From: JBAZOO01 sp041648735
GTDB lineage: Bacteria; Verrucomicrobiota; Lentisphaeria; Oligosphaerales; CAITYL01
DNA: 27,041 nt
Reading direction: 5' to 3'
NCBI GenBank assembly: GCA_041648735.1
Contig: JBAZOO010000041.1
Location: forward strand, 1-27,041
Part shown: positions 8,508 through 16,781 of the stretch, piece after piece
Layout: each line of letters begins with the position of its first letter
How positions within the stretch are numbered: position 1 is the stretch's first letter
The notes under the pieces: model-generated
Databases searched by the model: none
What the model was told of the DNA's origin: nothing
The model's input: the letters and a program-made list of their open reading frames with translations, nothing else
Program-made: the position numbers and the translations under genes

Positions 8508-9431
8508 ATGGCCATGCCGGGCAGCCTGCGGGACTGCCTGCGGCTGAACCTGCGCATGCTCCGGCATGTGTTCGCCAACCGCTGGCTGGACGCGCCGCGC
8601 GTCGGCGCCGGCTATGACCGGGTCGCCCCGGACTACGACCGGAACTGGCTGAGCCAGCTCCGGCCGGTGACCGGGCAACTGCTGGCGGAACTGCCCGCGA
8701 GCTTGCCGCCGGGCGAGCTGCTGGATCTGGGCTGCGGCACCGGCCACGGCACCGTTGCCCTTGCCCGGCGCTTCCCGGACCGTCCGTTGCACGCCCTCGA
8801 CATCTCGCCCGGAATGCTGGCGCAGGCCCGTGCCAAGCTGGCCGCCGGGTCGGGCGCGGCCGGCGGGCAAATCCAGTGGCATTGCGCCGACATGCTGCCC
8901 TTCCTCCGCGGCCGGCCGGCCGGCTCCGCCGCGCTGATCCTCTCCACCTGGGCCATCGGCTACTCCCAGCCGCAGCGGCTGGTCCGCGAGGCCGCGCGGG
9001 TGCTGGCGCCCGGCGGCGTCTTCGCCTTCGTGGTCAACCTGCATGACACCCTGCGGCCGCTCTTCCTCGCCTTCCATCGCACCCTGCTCGCCTTCCCGGC
9101 GGCGGCCGGCTGCGCCTTGCATCCGCGCTTCCCCCGGAGCGGGGCCGAACTCCGGCGGCGGCTGGAGGAAAGCGGGCTCCAAGTCTGCCATCTGGCGGAG
9201 GGGCGGCACCCGGTCGCCCCGCCGCCCGGCGCCGCCGGCTCGCGGTTCGACTGGCTGCTCAGGACCGGGGTGCTGGCCGGGTTCGACGCCGTGCTGCCGC
9301 TCCATGACCCGGCGCATCCCGCCACCCGCCGCCTCCGCGCCGAGGTCGAGGCCCTGGCGGAGCCGCTGACCCACCACTACGTCCTGGCCCTTGCCCGGAA
9401 ACCCGCCGCGCGGACGGCACCATGCGCCTGA
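8508..9431 (+). CDS. Class I SAM-dependent methyltransferase
   Basis: 307 residues from the ATG at 8508; an ATG at 8514 and a GTG at 8496 are alternatives. Motif I is LLDLGCGTGHG (71-81), followed by the acidic LHALDISPGMLAQARAKL, the motif II-like IQWHCADMLPF and the post-motif LILSTWAIGY. This is the UbiE/BioC-like Methyltransf_11 pattern. The N-terminus (YDRVAPDYDRNW) is typical of small-molecule or lipid/quinone methyltransferases. The C-terminal part (about 190-307) is an extra region of unknown function. No signal peptide or membrane segment is evident, so it acts in the cytoplasm. Its stop overlaps the start of the radical SAM gene by 10 bases (ATGCGCCTGA), a sign of a tight operon. 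The substrate cannot be inferred; the partner enzyme may supply or use it. Confidence 0.88.
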   Translation: MAMPGSLRDCLRLNLRMLRHVFANRWLDAPRVGAGYDRVAPDYDRNWLSQLRPVTGQLLAELPASLPPGELLDLGCGTGHGTVALARRFPDRPLHALDISPGMLAQARAKLAAGSGAAGGQIQWHCADMLPFLRGRPAGSAALILSTWAIGYSQPQRLVREAARVLAPGGVFAFVVNLHDTLRPLFLAFHRTLLAFPAAAGCALHPRFPRSGAELRRRLEESGLQVCHLAEGRHPVAPPPGAAGSRFDWLLRTGVLAGFDAVLPLHDPAHPATRRLRAEVEALAEPLTHHYVLALARKPAARTAPCA

Positions 9432-10747
9432 CCCTGCAACTGCTGGCGATGCTCCTGGATCCGCGGATCACGCGGACGCCGCTGCGGGTGCTGCGCGAAC
9501 TCCGCCGCCGCGGCATCCGCCGGCTGCCGGAACCGCTGGATCGGCGGCTGGCGGCGGCGGGGGAGGTCCGCGGCCCCTCGCTCCTGCGTTTCGCCCGGCG
9601 CTGGCTGGCCGGCGAACGCATCACCCGGCACAACGGCCAATGGGTGGTGAACTCCTTCCTGCCGCCCTTCCCCGGGCCGGCCTTCGACCGGCTCTTCACC
9701 AACATGCTTTCCGGGCGCCACCTCAGCCCGGTCTCCGCCTTCCTCGCCGTCACCGCCGCCTGCCCCTGCGCCTGCGCCCATTGCAGCGCCCGCACCGGCG
9801 GCGGCCCGGCCGGCGACCTCGCCACCGCGGCGTGGCTCGACGTCATCCGCCAGCTCCACGGGCTTGGCGTCAGCATCATCGGCTTCACCGGTGGCGAGCC
9901 GCTGCTCCGCCCCGACCTGCCCGCGCTGGTCAACGCCGCCGCCGCCGGCGGGGCCGCCCCCGTCCTGTTCACCACCGGCCTCGGCCTCGACGCCGCCGCG
10001 GCCGCCCGCCTGCGCCAGGCCGGGCTCTGGGCGCTCTGCGTCAGCCTCGACAGCCCCGACCCCGGCGAGTACGACCGCCAGCGCGGCCAGCCGGGCCTCT
10101 TCGGCCAGGCCTTGGCGGCCCTGCGCACCGCCCGGCGCCACGGCTTCTACACCATGGCCAGCACCATTGCCAGCCGCGCCACCCTCGGCCGCCGCGACCA
10201 CCTCGCGCTCCACCGGCTGCTCGGCGGCCTCCGCGTTGACGAATACCGGCTCGTCGAGCCCATGCCCTGCGGCGGCCTCGCCCACGCCACGGCCGCCGAC
10301 TTGCTCACCCCCGCCCAAGTCTGCGAACTCCGCAATTTCCATGTCACGGCCAACCGCCGCGGCCGGGGGCCCAAGGTCTGCGCCTTCAACCAGATCGAAA
10401 GCCCGGAAATCTTCGGCTGCGGCGCCGGCACCCAGCACCTGTACATCGACGCCGCCGGCACCGTCCGCCCCTGCGACTTCACGCCGCTCGGCTTCGGCAA
10501 CGTCACGCGGACGCCGCTGGCCGAGCTGTGGCGCGAGATGAACCAGGCCATGGGCGGCAACCCGCGCCGCCACTGCTTCATCCAGCGCCAGTTCCCGCGG
10601 CTCCAGCCCCATGCCGGCCGCGGCTTCCCGCTGCCCCCGGAGATCAGCCGCGAGATTTGCCGGGCCGCCGGGGCCGAGCCGTTGCCGGACTATTTCGCCG
10701 CCGTCATGCACCCGTCAGGGCGGGAACCATCAGGAGAGGGCCGATGA
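9422..10747 (+). CDS. Radical SAM protein with C-terminal SPASM/twitch-like cysteines
   Basis: 441 residues. The [4Fe-4S]/SAM motif CxxxCxxC is C114-x3-C118-x2-C121 (CPCACAHC), followed by GGEP (157-160). The region after the barrel has four further cysteines, C320, C333 (IFGCGAG), C351 (GTVRPCDF) and C385 (RRHCFIQ), resembling a SPASM or twitch auxiliary-cluster domain as in peptide-modifying enzymes. The first 100 residues form a separate region with WVVNSFLPPFPGPAFDRLF before the barrel; I do not recognise it as a named domain. The start overlaps the methyltransferase stop by 10 bp and the stop overlaps the next ATG in an ATGA, so three genes are translationally coupled. Reaction and substrate are unknown. 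Peptide modification, or modification of a lipid or cofactor, are both possible. Confidence 0.9.
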   Translation: MRLTLQLLAMLLDPRITRTPLRVLRELRRRGIRRLPEPLDRRLAAAGEVRGPSLLRFARRWLAGERITRHNGQWVVNSFLPPFPGPAFDRLFTNMLSGRHLSPVSAFLAVTAACPCACAHCSARTGGGPAGDLATAAWLDVIRQLHGLGVSIIGFTGGEPLLRPDLPALVNAAAAGGAAPVLFTTGLGLDAAAAARLRQAGLWALCVSLDSPDPGEYDRQRGQPGLFGQALAALRTARRHGFYTMASTIASRATLGRRDHLALHRLLGGLRVDEYRLVEPMPCGGLAHATAADLLTPAQVCELRNFHVTANRRGRGPKVCAFNQIESPEIFGCGAGTQHLYIDAAGTVRPCDFTPLGFGNVTRTPLAELWREMNQAMGGNPRRHCFIQRQFPRLQPHAGRGFPLPPEISREICRAAGAEPLPDYFAAVMHPSGREPSGEGR

Positions 10748-11412
10748 GCATTCGCAAGCTGTGGCTGGTGTTGGGCTCGGCGGGGATCGGCGTGGCCAGC
10801 GGCTTCACGCATCCGGACTACATGATTGCGGGCGGCAGCTTCGGGCTGTTCCTCGGGCTCGGGTTCGGGCTGGTTCCCGCCTGGCCCGAGGGCGCGGGGG
10901 TGGCGGCGGCCCGGCGCTGGTGGCTGGGGCTGCTGCTGCTGGCGCTGGCCGTGGGGGTGGCCACCGCCGGCGTCGCCCTGCCGCTGCAACGGCTGCGGCT
11001 GGAGCTGTGGGGGCCGATCCCGATGGAACTTGGCTGGGTGCCGGGCGCGGACGACCCGTCGCTGGCCCTGGCGCTGGTGCGGCTGGTGGTGGGGTTTGCG
11101 CAGGCCGGCTTCCTGCTCGTGGCCTTCCACGCCCCGGCTTTCATTTGGTGGCCGGGGCGGCGGTGGGGGCTGATCCTGCTCTCCTGCCTGGTCTGCGGCC
11201 AGCTCCGGGCCGGGCTTTGGGTGTTGGCGGGGCTGGAGCATGCCCACCACCCGATCCATGGCGTGATGATCGCGCTTTGGGGGCACCTGCCGTTCGTGCT
11301 GCCGTGGGCGGTGCTGGCCAGCTTCCTGGCGCCCCCGGCCGTCCGGTTCGAGCCCGGAGCGGCCTGGGGGCGGCACCTTTTCAGATGGCCTGGAAGCGGA
11401 GGGCGAGGGTGA
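10744..11412 (+). CDS. Polytopic membrane protein of unknown function
   Basis: 222 residues with about five or six hydrophobic segments: two near 8-45 (VLGSAGIGVASGF and GGSFGLFLGLGFGLVPAW), then WWLGLLLLALAVGVATAGVAL, LVRLVVGFAQAGFLLVAF, WGLILLSCLVCGQLRAGLWVLAGL and LPFVLPWAVLASFLA. A histidine-rich stretch, EHAHHPIHG, lies between the last two and could face a membrane-buried site or bind metal. The ATG at 10744 overlaps the radical SAM stop (ATGA), and AGGAGAGG just upstream is a strong Shine-Dalgarno. It is the last gene of the cassette and overlaps the 3' end of the convergent lacZ by 32 bp. I do not recognise the family. A membrane partner for the product made by the two upstream enzymes is an inference from the operon. 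Confidence 0.82.
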   Translation: MSIRKLWLVLGSAGIGVASGFTHPDYMIAGGSFGLFLGLGFGLVPAWPEGAGVAAARRWWLGLLLLALAVGVATAGVALPLQRLRLELWGPIPMELGWVPGADDPSLALALVRLVVGFAQAGFLLVAFHAPAFIWWPGRRWGLILLSCLVCGQLRAGLWVLAGLEHAHHPIHGVMIALWGHLPFVLPWAVLASFLAPPAVRFEPGAAWGRHLFRWPGSGGRG

Positions 11413-14400
11413 GGGGCCCGGTGGGGCGCAGGACGTGGCGGGGCTGGGGGAGCGGGCCGCAACTGTTGCTGCCGAGGCCAGTCTGGAGGGCGTCGAGGCT
11501 GAGCACGGTGTAGGGGTCGCGCCGGAGCAGGTGCCGGTGGCTGGTGTTCGTCAGCGTCTCCGCCGTGTAGGGGAGGGCGCTGAAGTGGAACGGCACGGAG
11601 CCGGAGACCTTGAGGCCATGGCCGGCGGCGTCGGTGACGGCGACCCAGCGGGTGTCGAGCTTGGCGCCGTTCTCCTGCGGCTTGATGTAGGGCACATACT
11701 CGCTTTCGAGCGTGCCCCGCCACTTGCCGACGCGGACGCTTTCGCGGAAGTCGCTGTAGGACTGGTGCGGGCCGAGGCCGAACCATTCCAGCTTCTCCAG
11801 CTCAGGCGGGAGGAAGAAGCGGACGCCGAGGCGCGGGATGGAGGGGGTCTGGATCGGCCGCGGGTTGAAGGTCACGGCCAGCCGCAGCTCATCGCTGGCC
11901 AGGAGTTCATAGCGGTAGACGCAGTCGAGCACGGGGCGGTGCATGACGGCGGCGAGGGTGGCGTGGACCTCGAAGACAGCGGGGGCGCCAGCCTGGGGCG
12001 GGGTGAAGGCGACCTGGGCAATCCGCTCCCGGAGCCGGTCGAGGCCATGCCGGTTGCGCCATTCCGCGACGATGTTGCGGTCGTTGTCGGTGGGGGCCCG
12101 CCAGATTTGGACGGCGGGGGCGGCGGCGACCAGGTTGCGGCCGTGGACGTTCCAGGCGGCGAGGCGGCCGGTGAGGCGGTCGAAGCTGACGCCGCCGGCG
12201 GCGTCGCGCAACTGGATTTCCGCTCCATCCTCCCGCCATTCCAGCTTCGGCGCCGGCCGTGGCGCGGGGGTGGCGGCGGGCTGGGCGGCCTTGGGGGCGG
12301 CGGCGGCCGGGATGGGGAGCTGGCCGCAGGCGACTTCGTGGCCGGCCGGCGCCCAGGGGGTGGGCTGGGCCAGGCGGAAGCTGACGGTGAGGAAGCATTC
12401 CTTGCCGGCTTGGGCGGCGTTGCGGGCGGCGGCGGGGAGGGGGACGGCGGCGCGGCTCATGGGCGCCAGGTCGGGCAATGGCAGGGTGCCGGTGGCGACC
12501 GGTTCGCCGTCGGCCTCGGCCGTCCAGTGGGCCGCCAGGTGGGCGAGGGTGGAGAAGTCGTGGCGGTTGAACACGGTGACGGTGCCGGCGGCCCAATCGG
12601 CGGCCTCCAGCACAACGGGGGCATACACCGCCTTCAGCTCGGTGAGGCCGGTGTGGGGGACGCGGTCGGGGAAGACCAGGCCGTCAACGCAGAAGTTGCC
12701 GTCGTTGGGGAAGTCGCCGAAGTCGCCGCCATAGGTGAAGTGCTCCTGGCCGTCCTTGCCCTTGACGCGGACGCTGTGGTCGGTCCATTCCCAGACGCAG
12801 CCGCCGATGAGGCGGGGGTAGCGCCAGATGGTTTCCCAGTATTCCTTGAGGCTGCCGGGGCCGTTGCCCATGGCGTGGCAGTATTCGCAGAGGAAGAAGG
12901 GGCGGGGGTCGGGGTCGGCGAGGCCGGCGCCGAGGTTGTTGAGGCGGTCAACGTTGGTGTACATCTCGCTGATCACGTCCACGCAGGCGTCGCGGTCGGC
13001 GGGATGGTAGTGGATCGGGCGGGGGTCGAGTTCGCGGATGCGGGTGGCCATGGCGACGTGGTTGGGGCCGAAGCCGGACTCGTTGCCGAGGGACCAGAAG
13101 ATGACGCAGGGGTGGTTGCGGTCGCGGCGGACCATCCGTTCGGCGCGGTCGCTGTAGGCGGCGCGCCAGTCGGGGTTCTTGGAAAGTTCGCCCCAGTCGC
13201 CGTGGATGCCGCCGCCGTGGGTTTCCAGGTCGGCCTCGTCCATGATGTACATCCCATGGCGGTCGCAGAGGTCGTACCAGTGCGGGTCGTTGGGGTAGTG
13301 CGAAGTCCGCACGGTGTTGATGTTGTGGAGCTTCATGAGCTGGATGTCCTGCTCCATCAGCTCCGGGGTGACGTAGTGGCCGGTGTCGGGGCTGGAGTCG
13401 TGGCGGTTGACGCCGCGGATCTTGATGCCGCGGCCGTTGACCCAGAGCTGGCCGTCGCGGATGGCGACCGAGCGGAAGCCGACGTTGAAGGCCAGGTGCT
13501 CCAGTTCGCGCCCCGCCACTGCCACGCTCAGCAGCAGCTTGTAGAGGTTCGGCGCCTCGGCGCTCCAGAGCTTGGGGCTGGCGACGGGCAGGGTGGCGCG
13601 GAGGGTGCATTCCCCGGCGGGGACGGCGGTGCTGAGGCGCTGCTCCGCCGCCACGCCGCCGGCGGCGTCGAAGAGGCGGGCGGTGACGGTGGCCGCTTCG
13701 CCGGCGGTGGCGCCGTAGGCCTTGAGGGCCAGTTCGACCTCCAGCTCGCCGTGGCGGTGGGCGGCGTCCAGCTTGGGGGCCAGCACGACGTCGCGCAAAT
13801 GGAGGGGGGGGACGGCCATGAGGAAGACGTCGCGGAAGATGCCGCTCAGCCGCCACATGTCCTGGTCCTCCAGGTAGGTGCCGTCGCACCACTTGAAGAC
13901 CTGGACGGCGATGAGGTTCTCGCCGGGGCAGAGCAGGGGGGTGATGTCGAATTCGGCGGGGAGGTGCGGCACCTTGCTCATGCCGGCGAAGCGGCCGTTG
14001 ACCCAGACGTTGTACATCGAATCGACGCCGGCGAAGTGGAGGAAGGTGGTGCTCCCCTCCCAGGCGGCGGGGAGGGTGAAGGTGCGGCGGTAGAGGCCAA
14101 CGGGGTTCTCGTTGGGGACGAAGGGCGGGTCGTTGGGGATCGGGTAGTTGACGTTGGTGTACTGGGGGATGTCGTGGCCATGGAGCTGCCAGTTGGCGGG
14201 GACGGGGAGGGCGCCCCAGCCGGCGTCGGCGAACTCCGGCAGCTCGAAGCCGGCGGGGAGGTGGGGCACGCCCCGGGGCTCGTAGTGGAACTTCCAGATG
14301 CCGTTGAGCGAGAGGCAGAAGTCGGACTCGCCGCGCCCCTTCGCCAGGGCGTCGGCCGCCAGGGAGAAGGGCATCAAGGTGGCGTGCGCCGGCTCGCGGT

Positions 14401-14446
14401 TGCGCTCCAGCAGTTGCGGGTTTTCCCAGTCATTGTGGACGGACAT
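11381..14446 (-). CDS. lacZ: Beta-galactosidase, GH2 LacZ type
   Basis: 1021 residues, matching E. coli LacZ (1024). It hydrolyses terminal beta-D-galactosides. The N-terminal jelly-roll domain (LNGIWKFHYEP, VPANWQLHGHDIPQYTNVNYPI, NPVGLYRRTF) is followed by an immunoglobulin-like domain and the TIM barrel. The barrel has GVNRHDSSPDTGHYV, the acid/base Glu456 in SLGNESGFGPNH and the nucleophile Glu521 in FFLCEYCHAMGNGPGS. The C-terminal beta-sandwich includes the Bgal_small_N pattern (RAPTDND). There is no signal peptide, so it is cytoplasmic. The ATG at 14446 has GGAG (14458-14455) eight bases upstream. It lies 84 bp downstream of the sialate esterase gene and probably shares its transcript. 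Its last 32 bp overlap the opposite-strand membrane protein gene, so the two convergent transcripts must overlap. Confidence 0.97.
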   Translation of the reverse strand: MSVHNDWENPQLLERNREPAHATLMPFSLAADALAKGRGESDFCLSLNGIWKFHYEPRGVPHLPAGFELPEFADAGWGALPVPANWQLHGHDIPQYTNVNYPIPNDPPFVPNENPVGLYRRTFTLPAAWEGSTTFLHFAGVDSMYNVWVNGRFAGMSKVPHLPAEFDITPLLCPGENLIAVQVFKWCDGTYLEDQDMWRLSGIFRDVFLMAVPPLHLRDVVLAPKLDAAHRHGELEVELALKAYGATAGEAATVTARLFDAAGGVAAEQRLSTAVPAGECTLRATLPVASPKLWSAEAPNLYKLLLSVAVAGRELEHLAFNVGFRSVAIRDGQLWVNGRGIKIRGVNRHDSSPDTGHYVTPELMEQDIQLMKLHNINTVRTSHYPNDPHWYDLCDRHGMYIMDEADLETHGGGIHGDWGELSKNPDWRAAYSDRAERMVRRDRNHPCVIFWSLGNESGFGPNHVAMATRIRELDPRPIHYHPADRDACVDVISEMYTNVDRLNNLGAGLADPDPRPFFLCEYCHAMGNGPGSLKEYWETIWRYPRLIGGCVWEWTDHSVRVKGKDGQEHFTYGGDFGDFPNDGNFCVDGLVFPDRVPHTGLTELKAVYAPVVLEAADWAAGTVTVFNRHDFSTLAHLAAHWTAEADGEPVATGTLPLPDLAPMSRAAVPLPAAARNAAQAGKECFLTVSFRLAQPTPWAPAGHEVACGQLPIPAAAAPKAAQPAATPAPRPAPKLEWREDGAEIQLRDAAGGVSFDRLTGRLAAWNVHGRNLVAAAPAVQIWRAPTDNDRNIVAEWRNRHGLDRLRERIAQVAFTPPQAGAPAVFEVHATLAAVMHRPVLDCVYRYELLASDELRLAVTFNPRPIQTPSIPRLGVRFFLPPELEKLEWFGLGPHQSYSDFRESVRVGKWRGTLESEYVPYIKPQENGAKLDTRWVAVTDAAGHGLKVSGSVPFHFSALPYTAETLTNTSHRHLLRRDPYTVLSLDALQTGLGSNSCGPLPQPRHVLRPTGPLTLALRFQAI

Positions 14447-14530
14447 GGCAGAGTCTCCGGAAGGTTTGTTTCTCCAGTTGGGCGGGAAAGCTTCGCCCCG
14501 GGCGGCGCGGCCTCCCGGGGAGGGGGCAGG

Positions 14531-16528
14531 TCAGTCGTCGGTCCGGAAGGGGGTGGCGGGCAGCCCCTCCTGGTTGTAGAGGTTGCAGCCTTCGGGATTG
14601 TCGGCCCAGGCATAGCGGACGGCCACTGGCTGCGCGATTCCCGGGGCGTGGACGACGACGCTGGCCCCCTCGATCACCGCCTCGGCCCAGACGAACTTCT
14701 TGTCCGCGCCGGCGATCTCGAAGCGCTTCAGGGGGCCGCCCTTGGCCACCAGGCCGCCGCCGACATGGTCGAAGGCGAGCCGGACCTTGTCGCCTTCAAT
14801 CTTCATCGTCCGATAGACCGGCCCGGAATACTCCAGCGGCTGGCCATGGACCGTGGCCAGGGCCCACAGTGCCAGGCGCCGGCCGACTTCCTGCTTGTTC
14901 TTGGGGTGGATGTCCTTGGCGTCGCCGATGTCAATGGCCACCGCGAGGCCGGCCTGGGGGGTCTTCCGGGCGGTCAGCAACTGCGCCTCGCGCAGTTCGG
15001 CCCAGGCGCTGTTGCCCGGAACGTCCTTCGCCGCCAGGTAGTTGGCGAGCTGGACGATCCCGAAGGGGAATTCGCCCTGCCCCCAGCCCTGGCGCCAGTC
15101 GGCGATCAGCGCCGGCAGCAGCGTCCGGTATTGCCGTGCCTGGCCCGCATTCGATTCGCCCTGGTACCAGATGGCGCCGCGGATGGCGAAGGGCAGCAGC
15201 GGGCTGATCATGCCATTGTAGAGGGCGGCCGGAGTGTGCGAGTTGATTCCGGGCGGCGCCGGCTTGGTGGCCCCCTTGATGGCGTAGGGGTTCAGCGCCA
15301 CTTCGATCTGTGCCTTCCAGTCGCCGTCAAGTGCAATCCCCTGGCCGCCGCCGGCGGCGGGGGCGAGGGTCATCCCCGGGTCGCCGAAATGGCTGGCGCC
15401 GAAATCATCGAACAGCCGCACGGCGATGAGGGCCGGGCCGGGCTTGGCCAGCGCCTTGGGGACGGTGTAGCGGCGGGGGGCTGTCCACCAGTTCTCGGTT
15501 TCCGGGCCGGTGGCGCCGATCTTTTCGCCGTTGAAATAGGCGACGTCATAGTCATCCATGCTTCCCAGGTTCAGGATCAGCTCCTGGCCGGCCCAGGCGG
15601 CGGGGATTTCGACGCGCTTGCGGAACCAGAAGGCGCCATTGGTGCCGGGGAAGGGGGTGCCCGGAAGCTTGACCGCCGGCCAGGCGGCGTCGGCGAAGCC
15701 GGGCTTGGCCCAGCCCTTCCCGAATCCCTTGTTGCCGGGATCGCTTTGCCGGGGAGTGGCTTTCGGATCCTTCTGGGCCGCCGCCCAAATCTTGAGGTTG
15801 GCCGCATACTCGGCCTTGGCCTTCGGCTCGGTGGCCATGGCGATCTGCCGCTGCCGCTGTTCCATGGCCGGCGCCAATTCCGGGAGGCTTTCCAGCTTGG
15901 GCAGGCTGGTCCAGGCTTCCGCGGGGGTGCCGCCCCAGGAACTGTTGATCATCCCGACCGGCTTGCCCGTCCGCCGGTGCAGCTCCCGGGCAAAGAAATA
16001 GCCGACGGCCGAAAAGCGGCCGGTGGTGGCGGGATTGGCCACCTGCCAGCTTCCGCCGCCCACCTTGAGCTGCGGCTGCGGCGCCACCTGCTTCGGGACG
16101 GTGAACATGCGGATCGCCGGATTGGCGGCGGCGCCGATTTCGGCGGCCGCGTCCTGCGAGTTCGCCACCACCATTTCCATGTTGGACTGGCCGGAGCAGA
16201 CCCAGACTTCGCCCACCATCACATCCTTGACGACCACCGTGTTCTTGCCGGCAATGGCCAGCTCGAAGGGGCCGCCGGCCTGGAACGGGCCGATGGCCAC
16301 CTGCCAGCGGCCGTCGGCGCCGGCCTGGGCCGTGGCCGTCGCGCCGTTGCCGGAGACCGTCACCGGTTCGCCCGGATCCGCCCAGCCCCAAACCGGCACC
16401 GGCATCCCTTCCTGGAGCACCACGCCGTCCGAGAACAGGGCATGGGGTTCGACATTGGCCTTGGCGGTTCCGGCCAGGCTGAGGGCCAGCAACCCCGCCA
16501 GCGTCAGCGTGATCGTCTTCACGGCCAT
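14531..16528 (-). CDS. Secreted sialate O-acetylesterase (SASA domain) with a beta-galactosidase-like insert
   Basis: 665 residues. It removes O-acetyl esters from sugars; the family is named for sialate, but many bacterial members act on acetylated plant or algal glycans. A signal peptide is evident (MAVKTITLTLAGLLALSLAGTAKA, residues 1-24 with a Sec-type A-x-A cleavage site). The SGNH-like catalytic core has Ser115 in GQSNME, INSSWGGTPAEAW, WYQGESNAGQAR and a C-terminal D-x-x-H in AKDIHP. Between these is a sugar-binding-like insert (FWFRKRVEIPAAWAGQELIL to WTAPRRYTVP), resembling the jelly-roll domain of GH2 enzymes. The ATG at 16528 is chosen for the signal peptide; upstream in-frame sequence is non-coding leader. 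It is first in a minus-strand pair with lacZ, so deacetylation outside may precede galactoside cleavage inside. Confidence 0.93.
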   Translation of the reverse strand: MAVKTITLTLAGLLALSLAGTAKANVEPHALFSDGVVLQEGMPVPVWGWADPGEPVTVSGNGATATAQAGADGRWQVAIGPFQAGGPFELAIAGKNTVVVKDVMVGEVWVCSGQSNMEMVVANSQDAAAEIGAAANPAIRMFTVPKQVAPQPQLKVGGGSWQVANPATTGRFSAVGYFFARELHRRTGKPVGMINSSWGGTPAEAWTSLPKLESLPELAPAMEQRQRQIAMATEPKAKAEYAANLKIWAAAQKDPKATPRQSDPGNKGFGKGWAKPGFADAAWPAVKLPGTPFPGTNGAFWFRKRVEIPAAWAGQELILNLGSMDDYDVAYFNGEKIGATGPETENWWTAPRRYTVPKALAKPGPALIAVRLFDDFGASHFGDPGMTLAPAAGGGQGIALDGDWKAQIEVALNPYAIKGATKPAPPGINSHTPAALYNGMISPLLPFAIRGAIWYQGESNAGQARQYRTLLPALIADWRQGWGQGEFPFGIVQLANYLAAKDVPGNSAWAELREAQLLTARKTPQAGLAVAIDIGDAKDIHPKNKQEVGRRLALWALATVHGQPLEYSGPVYRTMKIEGDKVRLAFDHVGGGLVAKGGPLKRFEIAGADKKFVWAEAVIEGASVVVHAPGIAQPVAVRYAWADNPEGCNLYNQEGLPATPFRTDD

Positions 16529-16576
16529 GGGCAGTCTCTCTCTTTCTTTCCTGATGAACGGCAAGGGGAAAGGCGA

Positions 16577-16582
16577 ACTATA
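16577..16582 (-). promoter_or_regulatory. Candidate -10 element for the esterase-lacZ pair
   Basis: The minus strand reads TATAGT, 5/6 to TATAAT, about 49 bases upstream of the esterase ATG. The hexamer 16 bp further upstream (TGGCAA, 16604-16599) is a poor -35. The same TATAGT appears upstream of uxaC. It lies in the 253-bp gap (16529-16781) shared with the divergent GH-A gene. That gap also has a plus-strand TTGACG (16713-16718), which lacks a matching -10. I see no other feature there. Confidence 0.35.
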
Positions 16583-16781
16583 CTCCCGGCCCGGGGCGTT
16601 GCCATCGGGGCCCGCGCCCGGGGTGCAAGGCAACCCTGTCGGTTGGCGGCATTGTCCATGAGCTGGAACTTGCGGCTTGGCCATGTACGAAACGGGGGTT
16701 GAATCCGCAACTTTGACGGTATTCACCCCATTCACGTTTGCCGGAAAACGGCGGTTGCAGATGAGACGAAGGAGATCTCCC

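Noticed and set aside
11435..16702. 1755-codon open frame on the plus strand
   Set aside because: It is antisense to lacZ and the esterase, has a Gly/Val/Ala/Glu-rich composition with no domain, and exists because GC-rich third positions suppress stops on the complement.
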